This document shows positions 1 to 6,949 of a DNA stretch of 12,769 nucleotides, one piece after another. The number at the start of each line of letters is the position of its first letter. The stretch's first letter is position 1. The notes under the pieces are model-generated. The model was not told the DNA's origin, did no database searches, and saw only the letters and a program-made list of their open reading frames with translations. The translations under genes and the position numbers were made by a program. Origin of the DNA: Leptolyngbyaceae cyanobacterium M65_K2018_010. Lineage in GTDB: Bacteria > Cyanobacteriota > Cyanobacteriia > Phormidesmidales > Phormidesmidaceae. Where the stretch lies: assembly GCA_015295885.1 (NCBI GenBank), contig DVEE01000321.1:1-12769 (forward strand), given 5' to 3'.

Positions 1-621
1 AAGCTCGACGTGATCGCCAACGAGGTGCTGGTGGAGGCCAACGAGGTGGTCGAGCCCTTCTCCAGTGATTTCCTGGTGGGCTTTGCCATTACCCCAGAAA
101 CGGATTTCAGCTACCGTCTGCCCTTCAGTCCGGTGGGCGGCACCCTTGAGCACGATGGCACCGTTACCTTTGGGCTGGTGGCTGACCCTCACACTCAAAT
201 TACCGTTGGGGAATTTTCCATTGGCTTTGACCCGGCTCGCGTGTCTTCTATGGCGAGTGGATTCTTTGTGGCGGATACTCTGCCTGATAATGACCTGGAT
301 ATCCTCTTCGATCTCAGTGTGCCCGGTATGGTGGAGGCCAGCGAGTTGGCGCTGACCCTGGCAGAGGCGGATCTGCTACTGGCCCCTGAGTTGGCTGTAG
401 CCCTGGGGCTACCTGAGCTGACCGGTGCAGATATTGGCGATGCCCGGGTAGATGCCATCTCTGCTCTAGGGGTTGATTCGATGGTGCTGGGGGTAGGGGT
501 AACCCCAGATCAGGTCAGTGGGCTTGAGCCCGATCCCCATCCACTGGTGCCGACCAACTCCTGCCCCCTGATGGTTGGAGGCCAGAGCTTCCCAGAGCTA
601 AGCAGTCCAGTGTTGGTTTAG
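1..621 (+). CDS. Unrecognised protein, C-terminal part (5' end outside window)
   Basis: The reading frame is open from base 1 and ends at TAG-type stop TAA at 619-621, so the visible 206 codons are the C-terminal part of a longer protein; the Met codon at 10 is probably internal. I do not recognise the family with confidence. The visible part is acidic, rich in Val, Leu, Asp and Gly, with alternating beta-strand-like stretches (for example VGEFSIGFDPARV and SGFFVADTLPDNDLDILFDL) followed by LTLAEADLLLAPELAVALGL and a GDARVDA segment. This style resembles secreted or surface beta-rich proteins of cyanobacteria, but that is an impression. There is no obvious transmembrane helix or sorting signal at the C-terminus. 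A strong terminator follows about 100 nt downstream, so this gene is probably transcriptionally separate from the cluster starting at 856. Confidence 0.75.
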   Translation, partial: KLDVIANEVLVEANEVVEPFSSDFLVGFAITPETDFSYRLPFSPVGGTLEHDGTVTFGLVADPHTQITVGEFSIGFDPARVSSMASGFFVADTLPDNDLDILFDLSVPGMVEASELALTLAEADLLLAPELAVALGLPELTGADIGDARVDAISALGVDSMVLGVGVTPDQVSGLEPDPHPLVPTNSCPLMVGGQSFPELSSPVLV

Positions 622-678
622 GGATCCTTTCAGGACGCTTGATCCTGATTGCCCAGGGAATCCTGGAGGATTTCCACC

Positions 679-692
679 TTAGCCGCGGCTAA
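679..692. promoter_or_regulatory. 14-nt perfect palindrome, possible operator or hairpin
   Basis: TTAGCCGCGGCTAA reads identically on both strands. It lies in the intergenic stretch 622-855, between the stop of the first gene and the terminator at 722-747. It could be a dimeric regulator site or a short RNA hairpin; no known operator consensus is recognised. A second small hairpin (CCAGG, GAAT loop, CCTGG) lies at 653-666. Confidence 0.3.
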
Positions 693-721
693 ATTGGCTC
701 TGAAGTTATACGGTCTAGCCG

Positions 722-747
722 AAGCCACCGATTTTGGTGGCTTTTTT
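722..747 (+). terminator. Rho-independent terminator
   Basis: AAGCCACC (722-729) pairs perfectly with GGTGGCTT (736-743) across a six-base loop GATTTT, and a run of six T residues (742-747) closes the structure. This is a textbook intrinsic terminator for transcription coming from the partial gene ending at 621. It separates that gene from the four-gene cluster downstream. Confidence 0.85.
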
Positions 748-775
748 GTGGTTTCCTTCAAGTGGTTTCCTTCAA
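748..775. repeat. Tandem duplication of 14 nt
   Basis: GTGGTTTCCTTCAA occurs twice in direct, perfect succession (748-761 and 762-775), immediately after the T-tract of the terminator. It looks like a recent slippage or short duplication in non-coding DNA. The rest of the gap to 855 shows no convincing -35/-10 pair. Confidence 0.8.
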
Positions 776-855
776 AATGGGTGATGTTGGCATGACGGCT
801 TTCCCAATATGCCCTTAAGTTCGGTATGCCGTCGCCTAGTTGGACCTTTGCCTGA

Positions 856-2565
856 GTGACCTATCAACCGGCCATGGGAATTGGATGCGTAGGGGTGATT
901 GCCTGGATGGGACTCTCCCTGGGCCTGCCTGGGGTAGTCTGGGGGGCGGCAGCGGGATGGCAGGATTTTGGCCCACCGTCGCGACTGACGGCAGCCGTAG
1001 CTCCTGTTCCTGAAGCTGAGAGGGTGGCGGCAGAAGCCGTTCCAGCGGCAGATCTGCCCCTCGAACCAGATCCCTCTACCGAGACCCCTGATCCTTTGTT
1101 CGAGGTACAAACCATTGTGGTTGAGGGCAGCACGGTGTTTAGCGAGGCTGAGCTAGCCGCCGCCGTGCGACCCTTTGAGGGGCGATCGCTGACTTTGGCG
1201 GAACTGCAGCAAGCCGCCGATGCGGTTACCCAGCTTTACCTCAACGCCGGCTACCTCACCTCTGCAGCGGTGCTGAGCCCCCAGACGATTACTGGGGGAG
1301 TGGTGCGCCTGCAGGTCATTGAAGGGGGGCTGGAGGAGATTCGTGTGGAAGGCTCCGATCGCCTGATCCCCTACGTACAGCAACGGATTGCCCTCGCCAA
1401 TCCCCGACCCGTCAACCAAAATCGCCTGGAGGAGCAACTCCAACTGCTGAATGCCGATCCCCTATTTGAGAATGTGGAAGCCAGTCTCCGCCAGGGGCAA
1501 ATGCCGGGGACTAGTATCTTAATTGTGCGAGTGACCGAGGCTCCGGCCCTGGGGGGCAGCCTGGCGGTTGATACCCTATCGCCCCGCAGTGTGGGCCAGT
1601 ACCGCACTGGTGTGACCTTGACCTACAACAACCTGGCTGGTCTGGGCGATCGCCTGCTGGCCTCCGCCTACCGCAGCACCACCGGCGGTTCCTATGCCTA
1701 CGATTTGAGCTACCTGGTGCCCCTCAACCCCATGAATGGCACCCTGGTGCTACGGGCCACCCCGAATAATTTCCGCATTACCGATTCCAGTGATCCGGCC
1801 TTTGTTTTGGATCTAAGCGGATCGACAGACAGCTATGAAATTCAGTACCGCCAACCGCTGATTCGGACCCTGCGGGAAGAACTGGCCCTGTCCGTCGGGT
1901 TTCGCTACCGCCAGGGGAATACCCTACTGCTGGGGTTGATTACCCCACCTACCGTGACCAGCGTGGTTAACTTCAACCAGGACTACCTACGGCGCGATGT
2001 CGGCGGGGTGTGGGGGGTGCAATCTCAGTTTCGCCTAGGGACGGGGCTATTCAATGCGACCAACCTACCTGGCCCCGGTCTTGACGCTCAGTTCTTTAGT
2101 TGGCTAGGGCAGGTGCAACGCCTGCAGGTGCTGGGACCAGACTACCGGCTGCTGCTCCAGGGCAGTCTGCAATTGACTCCCGATCAACTGTTGCCCGGTT
2201 CAGAGCAGTTTTTCATTGGCGGGGGCCAATCGGTGCGGGGCTACTACCAAAATGAGCGGTTTGGGGACAACGGGGTCCGGTTTTCCGTAGAAGGTCAAAT
2301 TATCCTGCAGCGAGATCAGGAGGGTAATCCCCTCACCTGGCTGTTTCCCTTTTTAGACGCCGGCTATGTATGGGCCGCCAATCCAGCCTTTCAACCCACC
2401 CGGCAGAACGCCATGGTGGGCACGGGCCTGGGTTTAGAACTGCGCCCCCTGGATAACCTGACGGCCCGGATGGATTTGGGCTTTCCCCTGATTAAGCTGG
2501 ATGAACTACCCAGCGATCGCCCGGCTGGGCTGCGAGTCTATTTTGATCTTCGCTACTGGTTCTAG
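856..2565 (+). CDS. TpsB / FhaC-ShlB-type outer-membrane transporter
   Basis: Two-partner-secretion transporter (Omp85 superfamily) expected to export a TpsA exoprotein across the outer membrane; the obvious substrate is encoded at 6950-12688. Of 569 residues, about 8-32 form a hydrophobic signal-like segment, followed by a Pro/Ala/Glu-rich linker (about 40-80). Two POTRA domains follow: about 82-156 (FEVQTIVVEGSTVF start, GYLTSAAV) and about 158-232. A beta-barrel then runs to the end. The conserved L6 VRGY motif is at 460-463, and the last residues YWF give the terminal aromatic signal used by the BAM machinery. Length matches the family. The start is uncertain: GTG at 856 directly follows an in-frame TGA, and ATG at 874 is an alternative; neither has a good ribosome binding site. 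Unusually, the N-terminus before the hydrophobic stretch has no Lys or Arg. The next gene starts 2 nt after the stop. Confidence 0.93.
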   Translation: MTYQPAMGIGCVGVIAWMGLSLGLPGVVWGAAAGWQDFGPPSRLTAAVAPVPEAERVAAEAVPAADLPLEPDPSTETPDPLFEVQTIVVEGSTVFSEAELAAAVRPFEGRSLTLAELQQAADAVTQLYLNAGYLTSAAVLSPQTITGGVVRLQVIEGGLEEIRVEGSDRLIPYVQQRIALANPRPVNQNRLEEQLQLLNADPLFENVEASLRQGQMPGTSILIVRVTEAPALGGSLAVDTLSPRSVGQYRTGVTLTYNNLAGLGDRLLASAYRSTTGGSYAYDLSYLVPLNPMNGTLVLRATPNNFRITDSSDPAFVLDLSGSTDSYEIQYRQPLIRTLREELALSVGFRYRQGNTLLLGLITPPTVTSVVNFNQDYLRRDVGGVWGVQSQFRLGTGLFNATNLPGPGLDAQFFSWLGQVQRLQVLGPDYRLLLQGSLQLTPDQLLPGSEQFFIGGGQSVRGYYQNERFGDNGVRFSVEGQIILQRDQEGNPLTWLFPFLDAGYVWAANPAFQPTRQNAMVGTGLGLELRPLDNLTARMDLGFPLIKLDELPSDRPAGLRVYFDLRYWF

Positions 2566-2567
2566 CT

Positions 2568-5500
2568 ATGACAGTTTTGCAAGATGCCTTCATTTCCTAC
2601 GGGCGGCCTGACAGCAAAGACTTTGCCCTCTGGCTGCATCAACAGTTAACAGCCCGGGGCTACCAGGTCTGGATCGACGAGGCCGATATCCCCTTCGCCG
2701 TAGACTACCAGGTACATATTGACCAAAGCATTGAGCGCATCCATAACCTGATTTTTGTCCTCAGCCCCCATGCGGTCAACTCGCCCCACTGTGCGGATGA
2801 GCTGAATCAGGCCCTGCGCTTTAACAAGCGAATTATTCCCCTCATGCATGTGGAGCAAATTTCCCAGGCTACCTGGCAACGGCGGCATCCCCAGGGTACG
2901 GAGGCGGATTGGATCACCTACCAGGCCAGGGGGCTGCACTCCGCCACCGCTAATATCAACCCGGCCATTGCCAAGCTGAACTGGATTAACTTTCGTGAAG
3001 GGGTGGATGATCGCGATCGCGCCTTGCAGCAACTGATCCACACCCTCGAGGACCGCAAGGCCTATATCCACCAACACACCGACTATCTGGTGCAAGCGCT
3101 GAACTGGCAACACCACCAGCGCCAGGTTCGCTATCTACTGAGCGGGGCCCGGCGTCGGGCCGCTGAAGCTTGGCTGAAGCAAGCTATTGAAGACGACCCC
3201 CCCTTTGCCCAACCCACCGATTTGCACTGCGAGTTTATTACCGAGAGTACCAAGTACGCCGAGGACCAATTAACCCAGGTGTTTCTGTGCTTTTCCGATG
3301 AGGACAGCGACCTGAAGGAATCGATGCGGCGGCAGCTAGACCGGGTAGCCCCAACCCCGACCGATAGCCTCAGCGGCCAAGTCCGCCAGATCCTGAGGCG
3401 AGCGGGGTTTACGGTCTGGGATCGACGGCAGGACTTGGGCCCCGGCGATCGCATTCCAACCGCTATTAACCGGGGCATTGAGGGGGCCGACAATTTCGTT
3501 TTTCTGCTGTCACCGGCCTCCGTACAATCCAGTCATTGTTTGGCAGAGCTGAATTATGCGCTCAAACTTCACAAGCGCATCCTGCCGGTGTTGGTGAAAA
3601 CCATCGATCCGGCCACCAGACCGAAGGCCTTGGAAAACCTCCGCTTGATTGACCTGAGGGAGATGGACGCTGCCTCCGCCTTGGCCGAGGGAAGTCGCCA
3701 ACTGATGGCGGCCCTGGGGGAGGAGGCTGTCTACTTTCGTGAACACAAACACTTGCTGGTGCAGGCCCTGAAATGGGAACGGCAACGCTACAACCCCAGC
3801 GTCTTACTGCGGGGTGGGGAGCGGCGCTACTACGAAGGTTGGCTCAAAGCCGCCCGCCAACGCCATTACCACCAGCCCATCGAAGTGCAAGAAAAATTTG
3901 TAGCGGAAAGCCTGACCCAACCTGCCACCCAAACCCTGGATGTATTTCTAATTGCCGACCCGGTCGATCTAGACTTTACCCGTCGGCTCAACCACACCCT
4001 CCAACTGCAGGGTAAAAGTACCTGGTTTGATGCCAGTAACTGGCGCGACGACGCGAACACCCTGACCATGGTGGATGAGGCGATCGAAAGCGCCGAGAAT
4101 TTCCTGGTGGTTCTATCGCCTCAAACCCTAAAAAATCCAGATTGTTTGGCCGATCTCAACTATGCCCAGACCCTCAGTAAGCGATTAATTGGCGTGGCCA
4201 ATGGCCCGATTACTCGGTCGACCTTGCCGCCAGCCCTGACAACGGTTCCCATCGTGAACTTTCAGGATCAGGAGGGAGATTTTTCCGCCAACTTTGGCGA
4301 GCTGTATCGCATTTTGGAAAGTGACGCTGACTACATTGATCAACATACTCGGTTGCTCATGCGGGCCCTGGAGTGGGAAAAATCGGGCCGAGATGACAGT
4401 CTGCTGCTGCGCCGTAAGGCTCTAGACCAGGCCAATAGTTGGCTGGCCCAAGCGGCCCAAAAAATCCCCGCCCCTAATGCCCAGCAACTCGCTTTTCTCG
4501 CAGCCAGCCGTCAGCTCCCCTTTCGCAAAGTGAAATGGCGCTCCCTGGGCTTGTCCAGTGCGGCTATTACCCTCTTGGTCTACCTCCTGCGCCTGGTCGG
4601 GGGGCTACAACCCCTCGAACTAGCCGCCTACGATGCTCTCCTGCGGCGACGTCCTAGCGAGCCCCAGGATTCCCACTTGCTATTGGTCGTGGTCGATGAG
4701 GCCAGCGGTAACTGGTTGCGGGATCAGGTGAAGCAGGGCCGCTACCAGCCCGGGCTAGGAACTATCCCCGATGGGGCACTGGCGGAGGGACTGGCCGCGC
4801 TGCAAGTCCACCAACCAGCTGTGATAGGGTTGGATTTCTACCGAGATTTTGCCGCTACCCCGGCTCTGGCGAGCCAACTGCAACAGCATCCGAATGTATT
4901 CGGCATTTGTAAGGCCGCCTACGCAGATTCTCCTGGGGTGGAGCAACCGCCCGAGTTACCCAGCGTCCAGGTGGGCTTCAATGACTTTGAGCTCGACCCC
5001 AACAACTTCGTTCGCCGCCACTACCTCAAGCACGAGGCCGATCCCCCGGATTGCGATACGGCCAATGCCTTCAGCTTGAAGCTGGCCCAAGCCTATCTGC
5101 AAGGGCGTGGCGTAGACTACACCGACCCTTTTCTACCCGATGGCGGTATTCAAGATATGGCCTTGGGGCCGCGGCGGGTACCCCAACTGTGGGCCGGTGG
5201 CATTCTGACCAGCCAGAGTGCTGGCTATCCGCCGCTCCATGGCGCGGCCCTAAACGGGTATCAAACCATGGTGAACTACCGCCACCACCAGGGAGACCCC
5301 AACCAATTTGCTCCCCAAATCACCGTTCAGGAGCTGTTAACAGGTCAGTTTGCCCCAGCACTGGTTAGGGGTCGAATTGTATTAATTGGCTACAAAGATC
5401 TGACCGATCGCAATGCCGACTCGTATAATACGCCCCAAGGTGAACTACCCGGGGTGGTGGTGCATGGCCAAATGGTGAGCCAGTTGGTCAGTGCGGCGGT

Positions 5501-5774
5501 AGATAACCGTAAGTTGATTGGATGGCTGCCGGTATGGGCCGAAACCCTTTGGATAGGTCTATGGGCGCTACTGGCGGGGCTGCTGGTGCGGCAGATGGTA
5601 CGACCGCTGCCCCTGGCCCTAGGGGCTCTCGCGGGTGTGATTGCCCTGGTGGGCCTCTGCTATGGTCTGTTGGTTTGGGCGGGGCTCTGGCTGCCCTTGG
5701 TACCCCCGCTCTTGGCCGGTGCAGGGACTGCCGCCGTGCTGGCCTATCTCAATTATCAGGTGCGCAATCCCTAG
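2568..5774 (+). CDS. Triple TIR-like / CHASE2 membrane protein
   Basis: A 1068-residue multidomain sensor-effector. Three TIR-like domains lie at about 6-145, 237-365 and 457-568. Each ends in a helical linker with the pattern LLvQALxW...LLRG...WL (about 168-206, 391-448, 591-648), a segment I associate with TIR and nSTAND-type cyanobacterial proteins. The Glu equivalent to the catalytic residue of TIR NADases is present in domain 1 (HCADEL, E78) and domain 2 (HCLAEL, E327), but domain 3 has Asp (DCLADL, D529). One membrane helix (about 659-679) is followed by a CHASE2 domain (about 683-980: LELAAYDALLRRRP, VVVDEAS, AVIGLDFYRD, GRIVLIGYKD) and three further helices (about 988-1007, 1013-1036, 1040-1061) with a very short tail. 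The predicted topology is TIR inside, CHASE2 in the periplasm. CHASE2 usually precedes its output domain; here the output is N-terminal. The gene starts 2 nt after tpsB, so co-transcription and coupled translation are likely. Function in detail is inferred. Confidence 0.9.
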   Translation: MTVLQDAFISYGRPDSKDFALWLHQQLTARGYQVWIDEADIPFAVDYQVHIDQSIERIHNLIFVLSPHAVNSPHCADELNQALRFNKRIIPLMHVEQISQATWQRRHPQGTEADWITYQARGLHSATANINPAIAKLNWINFREGVDDRDRALQQLIHTLEDRKAYIHQHTDYLVQALNWQHHQRQVRYLLSGARRRAAEAWLKQAIEDDPPFAQPTDLHCEFITESTKYAEDQLTQVFLCFSDEDSDLKESMRRQLDRVAPTPTDSLSGQVRQILRRAGFTVWDRRQDLGPGDRIPTAINRGIEGADNFVFLLSPASVQSSHCLAELNYALKLHKRILPVLVKTIDPATRPKALENLRLIDLREMDAASALAEGSRQLMAALGEEAVYFREHKHLLVQALKWERQRYNPSVLLRGGERRYYEGWLKAARQRHYHQPIEVQEKFVAESLTQPATQTLDVFLIADPVDLDFTRRLNHTLQLQGKSTWFDASNWRDDANTLTMVDEAIESAENFLVVLSPQTLKNPDCLADLNYAQTLSKRLIGVANGPITRSTLPPALTTVPIVNFQDQEGDFSANFGELYRILESDADYIDQHTRLLMRALEWEKSGRDDSLLLRRKALDQANSWLAQAAQKIPAPNAQQLAFLAASRQLPFRKVKWRSLGLSSAAITLLVYLLRLVGGLQPLELAAYDALLRRRPSEPQDSHLLLVVVDEASGNWLRDQVKQGRYQPGLGTIPDGALAEGLAALQVHQPAVIGLDFYRDFAATPALASQLQQHPNVFGICKAAYADSPGVEQPPELPSVQVGFNDFELDPNNFVRRHYLKHEADPPDCDTANAFSLKLAQAYLQGRGVDYTDPFLPDGGIQDMALGPRRVPQLWAGGILTSQSAGYPPLHGAALNGYQTMVNYRHHQGDPNQFAPQITVQELLTGQFAPALVRGRIVLIGYKDLTDRNADSYNTPQGELPGVVVHGQMVSQLVSAAVDNRKLIGWLPVWAETLWIGLWALLAGLLVRQMVRPLPLALGALAGVIALVGLCYGLLVWAGLWLPLVPPLLAGAGTAAVLAYLNYQVRNP

Positions 5775-5804
5775 GCACTGATGCCCCGGCGTTTGCCCAG
5801 TCTT

Positions 5805-5810
5805 AGAGGA
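5805..5810 (+). promoter_or_regulatory. Ribosome binding site deciding the start at 5818
   Basis: AGAGGA ends 7 nt before ATG 5818. An in-frame TTG at 5812 would only add two residues and would sit almost on top of this site, so ATG 5818 is preferred. It is the clearest Shine-Dalgarno sequence in the cluster; the other starts have none. Confidence 0.65.
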
Positions 5811-5817
5811 TTTGACC

Positions 5818-6876
5818 ATGCTTGCCTCCCTGAAGGTGTTTTGGATTGCCCGTTGCAAGCGAGTATGGGTCGCGATGCTGTTGTGCGGTTTAGGAGTGGG
5901 CGTAGAGTTGTGCTTCTCCCCGCCTCCCTCGGCTGAAGCCAACCTATCTAATTTCCTGGTGGGTGGACGCCGCAATCAGGGCGGTCGCTCTGCCAATCGG
6001 CAAAAAGGGGGAGGTGTAAGGGCAGGGCGGCTCAACGGTGGGTTTGATAGTCGCATTCCCTACGTGATTACCCCTCGCAATACCTTTGAGGCCAGCGATC
6101 AATTCACCATTCGCTGGCAGGCAGTGGCAGGGGTAGAAACCTACACGGTAAGACTCTGGCAATGGGAAGATGCTAACGGTGGACGGCAACAGGTGGTTTG
6201 GCAGACCACCACTTCTGGTACAGCAGTGCGCTACAGTGGCACCCCGCCCTTGGCGACAGAGGCCTTTTATGCCGTTGAGGTGATCACGGATCAAGGGGTG
6301 TCATCGGATTTAGACGCTGGCTGTGCCATTGCCGGGTTTGCGGTGCTGTTCCCCGAAACGCGATCGCGCCTCCAAGCGGATCTAGAGGCCATCGACCTGA
6401 CTACCCTCAGCCCCGAAGAGCAGGCCCTAGCAAGGGCCGAGGTCTACCTCAATTACCAAATGCTCGATGCCGCCATTGCCACCCTAGCGGAGCAACTGGC
6501 CCTGACCCCGACCGATACCCTCTACCTGGCCCTGGGGGACTTCTACAGTCTGGCGGGGCTGAATACCCTGGCCAGGGTCCACTACACCCAGGCCCTAGAG
6601 CTGGCTACGGCCAATCGGGACGATCTGTGGCGGGCGATTGCCCTGGAAGGCTTGGGAGAAGTAGCGGTCATGGGCAACGATCTGGCGGCGGCCTTACCCT
6701 ACCTGCGGCAGGCCCAGTTGAGTTACGGGTTGGCTAACGTGCCCCTGCAAGCTAACCAGGTTAAGGATCGCATCGACCTTTTAGAAACCGCTCAGCGGCT
6801 CGGTATTCCGCCCACTGATGAGCCGCAGGTCTGCGTGACGGCTCCCCTAGCCCCTAACCCACCGCTCCAACCCTGA
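5818..6876 (+). CDS. Secreted TPR-like protein with basic Gly/Arg-rich segment
   Basis: A 352-residue protein of unknown specific function. Residues 1-41 form a signal peptide: basic start (K6, R12, K14, R15), hydrophobic core about 17-33, and cleavage most likely after AEA (39-41). The mature N-terminus (about 50-75) is strongly basic and Gly/Arg-rich, including GGRRNQGGRSANRQ and GGGVRAGRLNGG. Residues about 85-170 look like a beta-sandwich of fibronectin type III style (FTIRWQAVAGVETYTVRLWQ; AFYAVEVITD). Residues about 200-316 form two to three TPR-like helical pairs (ALARAEVYLNYQMLDAAIATL; YLALGDFYSLAGLNTLARVHY; LEGLGEVAVMGNDLAAALPYL). It ends in a Pro-rich tail. It sits 43 nt after the TIR-CHASE2 gene and 73 nt before the exoprotein gene, so a periplasmic or surface partner of one of them is plausible. 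TPR repeats bind proteins; the partner is not visible from sequence. Confidence 0.82.
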   Translation: MLASLKVFWIARCKRVWVAMLLCGLGVGVELCFSPPPSAEANLSNFLVGGRRNQGGRSANRQKGGGVRAGRLNGGFDSRIPYVITPRNTFEASDQFTIRWQAVAGVETYTVRLWQWEDANGGRQQVVWQTTTSGTAVRYSGTPPLATEAFYAVEVITDQGVSSDLDAGCAIAGFAVLFPETRSRLQADLEAIDLTTLSPEEQALARAEVYLNYQMLDAAIATLAEQLALTPTDTLYLALGDFYSLAGLNTLARVHYTQALELATANRDDLWRAIALEGLGEVAVMGNDLAAALPYLRQAQLSYGLANVPLQANQVKDRIDLLETAQRLGIPPTDEPQVCVTAPLAPNPPLQP

Positions 6877-6949
6877 ACCCAACCCGCTAGATAGCCGCCC
6901 GGCCCTGACTCATATCCCGAATCCCCTCACCCCCTCGGTCTTTCCTGCC

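Noticed and set aside
787..792. TTGGCA as a -35 box for the tpsB operon
   Set aside because: No acceptable -10 hexamer lies 16-19 nt downstream; the A/T-rich AATAT follows at only about 12 nt spacing.
794..833. Inverted arms GACGGC (794-799) and GCCGTC (828-833) ahead of tpsB
   Set aside because: Six-base arms with a 28-nt loop are expected by chance in GC-rich DNA.
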